57,537 nucleotides of DNA from CAYQCN01 sp964415975 (GTDB taxonomy: Bacteria; Patescibacteriota; Saccharimonadia; QS-5-54-17), in the NCBI GenBank assembly GCA_964415975.1, contig CAYQCN010000003.1:1-57537 (forward strand), in the 5' to 3' direction. Below the pieces are notes generated by a model. The model was not told the origin of the DNA. It did not search any database and worked only from the letters and a program-made list of their open reading frames with translations. Of the stretch, positions 8,539 through 16,659 are shown piece after piece. Position 1 is the stretch's first letter; the number at the start of each line of letters is the position of its first letter. The position numbers were made by a program, and so were the translations under genes.

Positions 8539-9750
8539 CTAGAAGGTCTCAGTCAGGGTCATGATAGGCCCAAACACACTGGCTACAATGGTACCCACTA
8601 CTGCACCCAGTACAACTATAAGTATGGGTTCGATAATGGATGTAAGGCTTGAAATGATACGGTCTACTTCTTTTTCGTAAAATTCGGCAATCTTGTTGAG
8701 CACGACGTCAATCTGCCCGGTTTCTTCACCGACTGCTGCCATCTGATTGACTATCGGTGGAAATATTTCGGTGGCGGCTATAGAATTTGCTATTGCCTCA
8801 CCCTGCTTGATGGAATCTACACTGTCTAAAATGCCTTGTTTGACTATCGAATTCGATAGTGCACCGGCTGTGACCTCTAGGCTTTGTATGACCGATACTC
8901 CAGCCCCAGCAAGTGAACTGAAAGTTCGTGAGAATCGAGCGACGTTGACCTTGACAGAGATCGATCCAATTACAGGGGCTTTTAGTATAGCCTTATCGAA
9001 CAAGAACTTGCCTTTTTCGGTCTTAATGAATCTGACCAATCCGAATATAGCACCGGCTAGACCTATGCCGAGGAGTATGAAATTGTCTCGCATGGCGTCG
9101 CTGATACCGACAACTATTTGCGTAAGCAGTGGTAGCTCGCCATCCAGATCGTCAAATATTGCAGTAAGTTCAGGTATGATGGCCACCATAATAAAAACAA
9201 AAGCTATCAAGGTAATAGAAAGAATGACCGCTGGGTAGGTGGCCGCACTTTTAATCTGCCCCTTTATCTCACTATCTTTTTCAACTTGGGTCGCTAGCCG
9301 GTCCATGATCTGATCTAGTATTCCGCCTTCTTCACCGGCCTTGACCATATTGACATATACGCTTGAGAATACTTTGGGATGTTTGGCCATGGCTTCTGAT
9401 ATCTGTATGCCGCTCTCTACATCACTGACTACGCTTGATAGTACTTTTTGTAGCCCTTCAGATTCGGTCTGATCACGAAGGGTGTTCAGGCAGCGCACAA
9501 GTGGCACCCCGGCATTGACCATAGTAGAGAATTGGCGAGTAAACATAACTATGTCTTGAGTCTTGACCTTGTCGCTACCGGGTAGCTTGATGTTGATGTT
9601 TTTCCAGTCTTTGCTGGCCTCCTTCACTACTAAAGGCTGCATATTCTTTTCTTTTAGTGCGCTTAGCGCGGCCGATTGGGAGCTAGCGACTATCGTGCCT
9701 TTTTGGGTTTTGCCGTTTGAGTCTTTGGCTGTATAGCTAAAATCTGCCAT
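8539..9750 (-). CDS. pilC: Type IV pilus inner-membrane platform protein PilC
   Basis: PilC is the polytopic platform on which PilB acts to push pilins into the fibre. The 403 residues contain an N-terminal domain (FSYTAKDSNGKTQKGTI) and the two repeated T2SF domains (about 68-195 and 270-400), each with the FTRQFSTMVNAGVPL-type motif; the second copy is RFSRTFSSLAGAGVSV. Three membrane segments are visible (about 168-195, 225-243 and 373-397). It follows pilB by 3 nt, so the two are coupled. Confidence 0.95.
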   Translation of the reverse strand: MADFSYTAKDSNGKTQKGTIVASSQSAALSALKEKNMQPLVVKEASKDWKNINIKLPGSDKVKTQDIVMFTRQFSTMVNAGVPLVRCLNTLRDQTESEGLQKVLSSVVSDVESGIQISEAMAKHPKVFSSVYVNMVKAGEEGGILDQIMDRLATQVEKDSEIKGQIKSAATYPAVILSITLIAFVFIMVAIIPELTAIFDDLDGELPLLTQIVVGISDAMRDNFILLGIGLAGAIFGLVRFIKTEKGKFLFDKAILKAPVIGSISVKVNVARFSRTFSSLAGAGVSVIQSLEVTAGALSNSIVKQGILDSVDSIKQGEAIANSIAATEIFPPIVNQMAAVGEETGQIDVVLNKIAEFYEKEVDRIISSLTSIIEPILIVVLGAVVGTIVASVFGPIMTLTETF

Positions 9751-9753
9751 ATG

Positions 9754-11613
9754 CTACTCCCTGGTTACTCTCAGTATCTCTTCGATAGTTGTGTCGCCAT
9801 TTAGACATTTTATGAAGCCGTCTAGCTGCATAGTAATCATGCCGCTATCTATGGCTAAAGTTTGGATGTCTTCAGCGGTAGAGTTGCCGACAATCAGCTT
9901 GCTTATCTCTTCATCGACCTCTAGCACCTCATATATACCCATTCGGCCCTTATATCCAACTCCTTTACAGGCATCACAGCCCTCTCCCGGCTTAAAGAGG
10001 GTGAAGTCATTAAGATCAAGCTCTTTGGGTAAGTTTGTCTGGGTCGTGGTGTCTACTGGGGCGTCATCTTTAGCTTCGGCCTGCTCATTGTCTTTAGATT
10101 TGTCTTTTTGTTCGGCCTTTTCTTGCTCAGCTTGAGCGGCAAGCCCTTGATGGTACTTTTCTAGATTTTCGTTGATGTGAGGGAGGGCTCTTTCCATCCG
10201 AAACTCGTCCTTGATGCTCTGTAGCTGATCTTCATCAGGCTTATAGGGCTGCCTGCACTCTCGGCAAAGCCTGCGCACCAATCGCTGACCCACTACAACC
10301 CTAACTGTAGATGCAATCAAAAACGGCTCAGTGCCCATGTCTAGTAGTCGAGGCAGAGTAGTGGCAGCGTTGTTGGTGTGCAGTGTTGATAGCACTAAGT
10401 GGCCAGTAAGGGCTGCCTGAATAGAGAGATTAGCAGTCTCTCCGTCTCTAACCTCTCCGACCATTATAATGTTCGGGTCTTGACGCAGTAGCGCCCGTAG
10501 CCCGTTAGCAAATGTCATGCCCGCTTTAGGGTTGACCTGCGTCTGATTGACGCCGCTCATTCTGTACTCGACAGGGTCTTCTACGGTCGATATGTTGACG
10601 TCTGGTGAATTAAGGCCACTCAGTACACTGTAAAGAGTGGTGGATTTACCGGCACCTGTCGGTCCGGTGACAAGTATCATGCCGTAAGGTTGGTGCATAG
10701 CTCGCTTCATGCGCTCAAGTGCAGTAGCATTAAAGCCGAGCTCTTCTAGCGTCAGCGCTTGAGCGGTCTCATCGAGCAACCTCATCACGATCTTTTCTCC
10801 GTCCATGACCGGCAGGGTCGAGACACGCAGGGCTATTGTGCCTGCGGGGGAGTGGATTTTGAAGCGCCCATCTTGAGGCTTCCTGTGTTCGTCGATCTTG
10901 AGTCCTGACATTATTTTGATACGGGATACAAGTGGCAGCATCAGGTCTTTCGGTAAAGTGTTGGCCTCTCGCAAAACCCCATCAATTCTATATCGAACTT
11001 GCACCATTCCTTCTCTCGGCTCGATGTGAATATCTGAGGCCTCTTCCTTGATGGCGTACTCAATAATCAAGTTCACGGTCTTGGCTATCGGCGAGTCTTC
11101 GGCTACTTCGTCTTGGCTGACCTCTTCTTGCTGTTTGGTCGTTTCGCTCTCGGGTATGACTTTGGTGATTTCGCTGTCGAGGTTACCTTTGTATTTGTCG
11201 AGCACTTTGTTGATGTCTTCATCGGTTGCTATATATATGTCTATGTCGCTACCAAGTAGTTTCTCTAAGCTGTCGACTGCCGGCAAGTCTCCAGGGTCTG
11301 ACATGGCGACCTTGAACTTCCCTGCTTCTTCATCGGCTTCGAATATTACAGCCCGGTACTGTCTGGCGATGTGCTCTGGTATGCGGTTGATGGTTTCTGA
11401 GTCTATTTTAGAGTTGTCAAGCTCAACAAACTCTACACGCAACCGCTTAGCATAGAGCCTAGTGACGTCTTTGTCGCTGATAAGTTTGCGCTCATAGACA
11501 AGCTCTTGTAGAGACTTTTTGTGTTTTTGGGCTTCATCTTGGAGCTCGTCTAATTGCTCGGCGTCGACTTTATCGGCAATTAACTCGCGCAAGATTCTAT
11601 CATTAAGTTGCAT
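9754..11613 (-). CDS. pilB: Type IV pilus extension ATPase PilB
   Basis: PilB is the hexameric cytoplasmic motor that powers pilus extension. The 619 residues show the N-terminal MshEN-type domain (1-150), Walker A (GPTGAGKST, about 318-326), the Asp box (SDIHIEP) and Walker B (NIIMVGEVRDGET), plus the His box (TGHLVLSTLHTN). Two CxxC pairs (CRECRQPY near 449 and CDACKGVGYKG near 544) form the zinc site, but they are split by a ~75-residue charged linker (EKAEQKDKSKDNEQAEAKDD). No retraction ATPase PilT and no prepilin peptidase lie in this window. Confidence 0.96.
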   Translation of the reverse strand: MQLNDRILRELIADKVDAEQLDELQDEAQKHKKSLQELVYERKLISDKDVTRLYAKRLRVEFVELDNSKIDSETINRIPEHIARQYRAVIFEADEEAGKFKVAMSDPGDLPAVDSLEKLLGSDIDIYIATDEDINKVLDKYKGNLDSEITKVIPESETTKQQEEVSQDEVAEDSPIAKTVNLIIEYAIKEEASDIHIEPREGMVQVRYRIDGVLREANTLPKDLMLPLVSRIKIMSGLKIDEHRKPQDGRFKIHSPAGTIALRVSTLPVMDGEKIVMRLLDETAQALTLEELGFNATALERMKRAMHQPYGMILVTGPTGAGKSTTLYSVLSGLNSPDVNISTVEDPVEYRMSGVNQTQVNPKAGMTFANGLRALLRQDPNIIMVGEVRDGETANLSIQAALTGHLVLSTLHTNNAATTLPRLLDMGTEPFLIASTVRVVVGQRLVRRLCRECRQPYKPDEDQLQSIKDEFRMERALPHINENLEKYHQGLAAQAEQEKAEQKDKSKDNEQAEAKDDAPVDTTTQTNLPKELDLNDFTLFKPGEGCDACKGVGYKGRMGIYEVLEVDEEISKLIVGNSTAEDIQTLAIDSGMITMQLDGFIKCLNGDTTIEEILRVTRE

Positions 11614-11724
11614 ATGCTTATTGTAGCGTATTATGTAGCAGATTAAACTAGCCGGAGCTTTTCAGTTCGGCATTTGTACGCTAAAATAATTCATAAGAGT
11701 AATAATTAAAAAAGAAAGGTTTGC

Positions 11725-12726
11725 ATGACAGACGACAAGCAGCAAAAAGGCAAGCAAGCGGCTCTAGACTCGGCTGTGTCCCAAATAGAAAAGCAGTTTG
11801 GGTCAGGCTCGATTATGAAGCTGGGCGATCAGCACAATATAGACGTTGAAACTATACCGACAGGTAGCTTGAGTCTCGATATAGCTTTAGGCGGCGGCAT
11901 CCCTAAGGGCAGAATTGTTGAGATCTATGGCCCAGAAGCTAGCGGTAAAACCACTCTAGCTCTCCATGCTATAGCTGAAGCCCAAAAAGGCGGCGGTACG
12001 GTTGCCTTCGTCGACGCTGAGCACGCCTTAGACCCAGAATACTCCAAAAAGATAGGCGTCAATCTAGAAAACCTGCTCATATCTCAGCCCGATACTGGCG
12101 AGCAAGCCTTAGAGATCACAGAAACACTAGTCCGCTCCAGCGCAGTCGATGTGGTAGTAGTCGACTCGGTGGCAGCTTTGGTGCCTAAGGCCGAGATCGA
12201 GGGCGAGATGGGCGACAGCCATGTGGGCTTGCAGGCTAGGCTAATGAGCCAGGCTCTTCGTAAGTTGACCGGAACTGTATCCAAATCAAAAACTACAGTC
12301 ATATTTATCAACCAGTTACGCATGAAGATAGGCGTTATGTTTGGCAATCCGGAGACAACTTCTGGCGGGCAAGCGCTGAAGTATTATTCCTCTGTCAGGG
12401 TGGAAGTGCGCAGGACGCAGGCTATCAAGCAAGGGGATGAGTCGATCGGCAATCACGTCAAGGCCAAGGTAGTTAAAAACAAGGTGGCCGCCCCATTTAA
12501 GGTGGCTGAGTTCGACATCATGTACAACGAAGGCATATCAAGAAGTGGCGATGTGCTTGATTTGGCAGTTGCGCATGAGCTGGTTAATAAGTCTGGCGCT
12601 TGGTATGAGCATGAAGGCGAGAAGATAGGTCAGGGACGGGAATCGGCCAAGCAGTACCTCAAAGACAATCCGAAAGTTTTCAAGAAGCTTGATAAGGAGA
12701 TTCGCAAAAAAGCTCTAGGAAAATAA
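11725..12726 (+). CDS. recA: Recombinase RecA
   Basis: RecA polymerises on single-stranded DNA and catalyses strand exchange. The 333-residue protein has the normal core: Walker A (GPEASGKTT), Walker B (VDVVVVDSVAALVPKAEIEG), the L1/L2 loops (GEMGDSHVGLQARLMSQAL and NQLRMKIGVMFGNPETTSGG) and a short C-terminal domain. The ATG is preceded by AAAGAAAGG. I found neither an E. coli-type nor a Gram-positive-type LexA box upstream. Its stop overlaps the next start by 1 nt. Confidence 0.98.
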   Translation: MTDDKQQKGKQAALDSAVSQIEKQFGSGSIMKLGDQHNIDVETIPTGSLSLDIALGGGIPKGRIVEIYGPEASGKTTLALHAIAEAQKGGGTVAFVDAEHALDPEYSKKIGVNLENLLISQPDTGEQALEITETLVRSSAVDVVVVDSVAALVPKAEIEGEMGDSHVGLQARLMSQALRKLTGTVSKSKTTVIFINQLRMKIGVMFGNPETTSGGQALKYYSSVRVEVRRTQAIKQGDESIGNHVKAKVVKNKVAAPFKVAEFDIMYNEGISRSGDVLDLAVAHELVNKSGAWYEHEGEKIGQGRESAKQYLKDNPKVFKKLDKEIRKKALGK

Positions 12727-13502
12727 TGCCGACCGACAAGCAGACAGTAGATTGGTACGATCAAAATGCTGCTCAGTATGCTAAGTATCTGCACGAAGAT
12801 GAAGGCAAGTATCATTTCGGGCTAGAAAAGCCGGCTATGTATGCCGAGCTTCCGGATCTAGGTGGCAAATCAGTGCTGAGTTTAGGTTGTGGCCCGGGAG
12901 CGGATAGCGCCTACTTGCAGTCAATTGGCGCCACTCGATCGGTTGGTATCGATGTGTCTGAAAAATTAGTCGATATCGCGAGAGATGAACATCCAGAGTG
13001 TGAATTTCACATAATGGATATGGAGCAGCTCGATTTTGATGATAATGCTTTTGATTTAGTCTATTCTAGCCTGGCTATGCATTATCTGCCCGATTGGCAG
13101 AGTGTATTGTCTGAATCGTATAGAGTTCTTAAGCCTGGGGGCGTACTCTTATTCTCAGTTGGCCATCCAGTCTCAGGAGCGATGCATCAAACTAGTGATG
13201 TTGAGAGGAAAGAGCTCTATATTGGGGCTAAGATTAATAAACAGACGCACGATGTAGATATATACGGCGAATATTTGCAGCCAATTACGCTTAGAACTGG
13301 CGGGGACATGGATGTCGTCATATATCACCGCCCATTGAGCATGATGGTCAATGAAATAATTGGCTCTGGCTTTATGCTTGAGAAAATGATAGAGCCATCA
13401 CCGATTGAAGACATGAAGAAAGCAAGCCTGCGCCATTATAAGCTTCATCAGACTATACCGTTTGTGGTGATATTCAAATTACTAAAGCCAGATTTAGAGT
13501 AG
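12726..13502 (+). CDS. Class I SAM-dependent methyltransferase
   Basis: A 258-residue Methyltransf_11-type enzyme. Motif I is VLSLGCGPGADSAYL (about 42-56), motif II is VGIDVSEKLVDIAR, and the later motifs FDLVYSSLAMHYLPD and VLKPGGVLLFSVGHP follow. This matches small-molecule or quinone-type methyltransferases. The C-terminal third probably forms the substrate lid. It is inserted between recA and recX with a 1-nt overlap to recA (TAATG). The substrate cannot be told from sequence, and a link to recombination is not implied. Confidence 0.85.
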   Translation: MPTDKQTVDWYDQNAAQYAKYLHEDEGKYHFGLEKPAMYAELPDLGGKSVLSLGCGPGADSAYLQSIGATRSVGIDVSEKLVDIARDEHPECEFHIMDMEQLDFDDNAFDLVYSSLAMHYLPDWQSVLSESYRVLKPGGVLLFSVGHPVSGAMHQTSDVERKELYIGAKINKQTHDVDIYGEYLQPITLRTGGDMDVVIYHRPLSMMVNEIIGSGFMLEKMIEPSPIEDMKKASLRHYKLHQTIPFVVIFKLLKPDLE

Positions 13503-13521
13503 TTAATGCTTAGCCCAGATT

Positions 13522-14133
13522 ATGACTCGTAAAATAACCGATATAAAACCACAAAAGAAGAAAGATGGACGCTGGTCTATATATTTAGACGATGAATTTG
13601 CCTTTGGCATTAGTGAAGATCAGCTTTTAAAACTAGGTATTTATCAGGGACAGGAGCTTAGCGAGCAGGATATAGAAGAGCTAGCGCTCCGGGTCGATGA
13701 GGATAAAATCTATCAGGCAGCCGTGAGATATATAGCTTTGCGCCCAAGGAGTGAATATGAGATCAGCTCTCACCTAAAGAGAAAGCAATATAAACAGCCC
13801 AGCATAGATAGCTGTATAGCTCGACTAAAGCAAGCTGGCCTGCTGGACGACGCTAAGTTCGCCCAAGACTGGATACAGTGGCGCCAGGCCACGACTCCTA
13901 GAAGCAAGCGCAAGCTTTGGGCCGAGCTCAAGCAAAAAGGACTAGACGACCAACTGGTCGACTCGGCTTTAGAAATGATAAATGAAGAGAGCGAAGTCGA
14001 GACTGTTATAAAGATTATTGATAAAAAAGCTAGCCGATATGACTCCAGAGACAAACTGATAGCTTACCTGTCTCGTCAAGGCTTTAGCTACGACAGCATC
14101 CGCCAAGGCTTGGAGGAGATTGACTCTAGGTAG
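13522..14133 (+). CDS. recX: RecA regulator RecX
   Basis: RecX binds RecA filaments and limits their growth. The 203 residues consist of an N-terminal KDGRWSIYLDDEFAFGIS segment and three tandem three-helix repeats with typical signatures (RPRSEYEISSHLKRK, GLLDDAKFAQDWI and FSYDSIRQGLEEI). Position after recA supports the call. The gene ends 3 nt from the end of the converging PRC-barrel gene. Confidence 0.93.
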   Translation: MTRKITDIKPQKKKDGRWSIYLDDEFAFGISEDQLLKLGIYQGQELSEQDIEELALRVDEDKIYQAAVRYIALRPRSEYEISSHLKRKQYKQPSIDSCIARLKQAGLLDDAKFAQDWIQWRQATTPRSKRKLWAELKQKGLDDQLVDSALEMINEESEVETVIKIIDKKASRYDSRDKLIAYLSRQGFSYDSIRQGLEEIDSR

Positions 14134-14136
14134 TGC

Positions 14137-14646
14137 TTAGGCTGTGTGCTGAGGGTTTAGGGCGTGTCTGGCCTCTACTATGGCATCGGCCACTACGACA
14201 TGTTTGTCGTTGACTTCTAGGATTTGACGCCTATCCACGATTAGGGTTTGGCCGTTGATATTTCGCCACATGGGCTGGTGGATGTATATTTTTTGAATCT
14301 TAAATTCGATACTGTCAAACACGTACTCTTCTACTTTGCCTAGGTTTTTCTGGCTACGAGTCTGCACTCGCTTGCCTATTAGTTGGTAGTCGATAGATAG
14401 CACTTCTTCTAGGCGGGGTAGCTCGCTTTTAGCACTGAAGGCGTCTACATCATCTATTAGCGCTTGCTTTAGGTTGAACTCTCTTATGTTGGAAGCCAGT
14501 AGTATACTCGGTTCATAGTTGGTGTAGAATCCGCACAACAACAGTCTAAAAGGGTCAATAATTCCCTGATTAATCGAAGCCTCAGGCTGCCCAGTTCTCA
14601 TATTGACAATCTCGACATTGTTCATTTGTCCAGACTGGATAAGCAT
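14137..14646 (-). CDS. PRC-barrel domain protein
   Basis: A 169-residue soluble protein. Residues 1-75 and about 80-165 each look like a PRC-barrel half (VEIVNMRTGQPEASINQGIIDP and YQLIGKRVQTRSQKNLGKVEEYVF). PRC-barrels occur in RimM and in adaptor proteins. The frame could start at TTG 14664, but an ATG at 14646 lies 6 nt after a TACAAT -10 box (14658-14653, minus strand), which suggests a leaderless start there. Function unknown. Confidence 0.7.
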   Translation of the reverse strand: MLIQSGQMNNVEIVNMRTGQPEASINQGIIDPFRLLLCGFYTNYEPSILLASNIREFNLKQALIDDVDAFSAKSELPRLEEVLSIDYQLIGKRVQTRSQKNLGKVEEYVFDSIEFKIQKIYIHQPMWRNINGQTLIVDRRQILEVNDKHVVVADAIVEARHALNPQHTA

Positions 14647-14771
14647 ATTTATATTGTAGCCCAAAAATTGATTCTATGTTTAGCCGATAGCCAATCTTGT
14701 AAATAGCATAAGCCAACACCAGCCGATATCGGTAATTGTTAGAGGCGTCACGATCGCGCAGGGTATAGTCT

Positions 14772-14799
14772 TTGTCAAAAACACTGTAAAGAGTAATAT
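14772..14799 (+). promoter_or_regulatory. Promoter of tsaE, likely leaderless
   Basis: TTGTCA (14772-14777), a 16-bp spacer and TAATAT (14794-14799). The tsaE ATG is at 14807, only 7 nt after the -10 box, so transcription should begin at or next to the start codon. Confidence 0.5.
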
Positions 14800-14806
14800 A
14801 TAGAGC

Positions 14807-15268
14807 ATGAATGAGGTGACATTTAGTACTGATTCGGCCGTGTCTACCCAAGACTTGGCAGCAAGGGTAGGTGCGGCTTTAAGAGGCGGAGAGGTGATCG
14901 AGCTGATAAGCGATGTAGGTGGAGGCAAGACCGAGTTTGTTCGCGGTCTAGCTCGTGGTATGGGTAGTCAAGATGCAGTTATGAGTCCGACATTTACAAT
15001 ATCGCGCATATACCGAGGCGAAGGATTGAGCTTGCACCATTTTGACTTTTATCGCTTAAATGAGCCAGGTGTCATGCTTGAAGAACTGAGTGAGTGCATC
15101 GATGACAATGAAGCGGCTGTAGCGGTAGAGTGGAGCGATGTCGTAAGCGGTGTACTGCCTCAAGATCGCCTACAAGTCAGAATCAAGCCGACCGGCGAAA
15201 ATGATCGAGATATTAATATGATTGCTAAGGGACCCGAGCATATTAAGCTGATTGAGAGTCTGGTATGA
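14807..15268 (+). CDS. tsaE: tRNA t6A biosynthesis ATPase TsaE
   Basis: TsaE is the ATPase that works with TsaB and TsaD to make N6-threonylcarbamoyladenosine at position 37 of ANN-decoding tRNAs. The 153 residues have the family P-loop region (ISDVGGGKTEFVRGLARGMG), the switch-like VMSPTFTISRIY, the LHHFDFYRL stretch and the VEWSD motif. The first Gly of the classical P-loop is Ser here; GKT is kept. It overlaps tsaB by 4 nt. No tsaD is in this window. Confidence 0.93.
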   Translation: MNEVTFSTDSAVSTQDLAARVGAALRGGEVIELISDVGGGKTEFVRGLARGMGSQDAVMSPTFTISRIYRGEGLSLHHFDFYRLNEPGVMLEELSECIDDNEAAVAVEWSDVVSGVLPQDRLQVRIKPTGENDRDINMIAKGPEHIKLIESLV

Positions 15269-15657
15269 TTTTGGCTATAAGAACAGATAGCCCAGTTGCG
15301 GAGCTATATTTGCTCGATGAGACGGGCAGGGAGCTTGCAAAAGATATATGGGAGGCGGGCAATAAGCTTTCTGATGAAATACATGAACATATACGCCTGC
15401 TACTAGACGATCAATCTGGCTCACTGGAGGACTTAACAGGCTTAGTCGCCTACAAGGGGCCAGGCTCATTTACAGGTCTTCGTATCGGCCTGAGTGTAGC
15501 TAATGCGATAGCTTTCGCTCAAGAGATACCTATAGTGGGGGCGGGTGGCGATGACTGGCTAGATGAGTGCATATCGCAGCTCTCAAGTGGTGTTGCCTCA
15601 GCCCAGGTCACACCTGAATATGGTAGGGGCGCCAACATTACCAAGCCAAAGAAATAA
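15265..15657 (+). CDS. tsaB: tRNA t6A biosynthesis protein TsaB (short form)
   Basis: TsaB is the inactive Kae1-fold partner that dimerises with TsaD. At 130 residues this copy keeps only the first half of the fold, including the signature GPGSFTGLRIGLSVANAIAFA (residues 68-88), then jumps to a family-like C-terminal tail (PEYGRGANITKPK). Typical bacterial TsaB has about 220 residues. The tail is intact, so the shortening looks like an internal reduction rather than a frameshift. It is coupled to tsaE by a 4-nt overlap. Confidence 0.87.
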   Translation: MILAIRTDSPVAELYLLDETGRELAKDIWEAGNKLSDEIHEHIRLLLDDQSGSLEDLTGLVAYKGPGSFTGLRIGLSVANAIAFAQEIPIVGAGGDDWLDECISQLSSGVASAQVTPEYGRGANITKPKK

Positions 15658-15744
15658 CCTGTCAAAAACTAAGCGCTTACGTTTGCTTAATGAGAACAAA
15701 GAGTGTATTAAATAATATGGACTTTTTGTAAGGGAGTTCTGATG

Positions 15745-15773
15745 TTGCAATAATACAATAATTATTGTATAGT
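15745..15773 (+). promoter_or_regulatory. Promoter with palindromic operator-like spacer
   Basis: TTGCAA (15745-15750), a 17-bp spacer and TATAGT (15768-15773) form a good promoter for the gene at 15811. The spacer and -10 hold a perfect 18-bp palindrome (ATACAATAATTATTGTAT, 15753-15770). A dimeric repressor sitting there would block RNA polymerase. The site's presence is seen; the regulator is unknown. Confidence 0.55.
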
Positions 15774-15810
15774 ATGTTTGAGTTGTAATACTTTTTGTTG
15801 AGGGAGTTTT

Positions 15811-16488
15811 ATGCGTGAGGAGTTGCTTGATAGCCAACCGAATGGAGCGCTTGAAGCCGCTAGAATGAATAGCGGCGCTATAGAGCGTCATCTTGTTGCA
15901 GTTGAATATCCTTTGAGCCCAAACTTCGGTAAAGACCTAAACGAGCGTCAAGCAGAGGCCAAGTATGGTGTATATGTAGGAGATTTCCTGTGGATAGGCA
16001 ATGAGCCAGTGATGGCCATCTCTGATCTTGGACCAGAAGAGAGAGATGAATACGACAGACTTTTTGCTAATTTTGAGCCAGTTCCAGTCTGGCCGTATGA
16101 GACTGTAGATGAATTTGTAAAGAATGAGCGCCCCATAGACCCCCTCACCCAGAAGATGCAGATGGGTACTGTCAATTTCTTGGGCTTCTTTCAGGACCCT
16201 AAGTCTGTGACCGGTATGGCTCACCGCAAGAAGATGGCCTGGCAGAGGCTAGAATTCTTAGAGAGGAATCTAGAAGATTTTGACTTGATTTCTAAGTTGG
16301 AGCCAAAAATGAAAGGCAAGACGAGCATGCAGGATCTTGACAGTGAGACCCAGGAGCTGCTGTTTGATGCTTATAATTTGATGAGCAATCTAGTCAGTTT
16401 TAATGATCCAGATCTGGTAATGACCTATCTGGGCGACTCACAAGAAGGCGGGGAGATTTATACAGCTGGCGACTACTTGGTGCGCTAA
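15811..16488 (+). CDS. Hypothetical soluble protein
   Basis: I do not recognise this 225-residue protein. It has no signal peptide or membrane segment, is acidic, and contains a Tyr/Trp-rich central part (VPVWPYETVDEF) and a helical C-terminal half (AHRKKMAWQRLEFLERNLEDF). The start is fixed by GAGGGAG 6 nt upstream. It is the only gene behind the palindrome-containing promoter at 15745-15773. A near-copy of its ribosome-site region (ACTTTTTGTAAGGGAGTTCT) lies about 68 nt further upstream, so the leader appears to be a small tandem duplication. Confidence 0.7.
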   Translation: MREELLDSQPNGALEAARMNSGAIERHLVAVEYPLSPNFGKDLNERQAEAKYGVYVGDFLWIGNEPVMAISDLGPEERDEYDRLFANFEPVPVWPYETVDEFVKNERPIDPLTQKMQMGTVNFLGFFQDPKSVTGMAHRKKMAWQRLEFLERNLEDFDLISKLEPKMKGKTSMQDLDSETQELLFDAYNLMSNLVSFNDPDLVMTYLGDSQEGGEIYTAGDYLVR

Positions 16489-16659
16489 ATATGCCGAGCT
16501 TGATTGCGTTCAAGCGCAAAAGAAATTATATTAAGTGTAGTTATATAAACTTACGTAATTAAATTCCTGATATTTTGACCGGTGCATTCCCCGACAACTT
16601 AGCTGACTTGATAATCTAAATAATTTTCGACCCAGGTCATCGCCATATCAGGTGGAAGG

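Noticed and set aside
11614..11724. LexA/SOS box upstream of recA
   Set aside because: Neither CTG-N10-CAG nor a Gram-positive-type GAAC..GTTC site was found in the intergenic region.
15741..15752. Three-codon leader ORF (ATG TTG CAA TAA) before the 15811 gene
   Set aside because: It has a ribosome-site-like sequence upstream, but it overlaps the predicted -35 box and would not be transcribed from that promoter.
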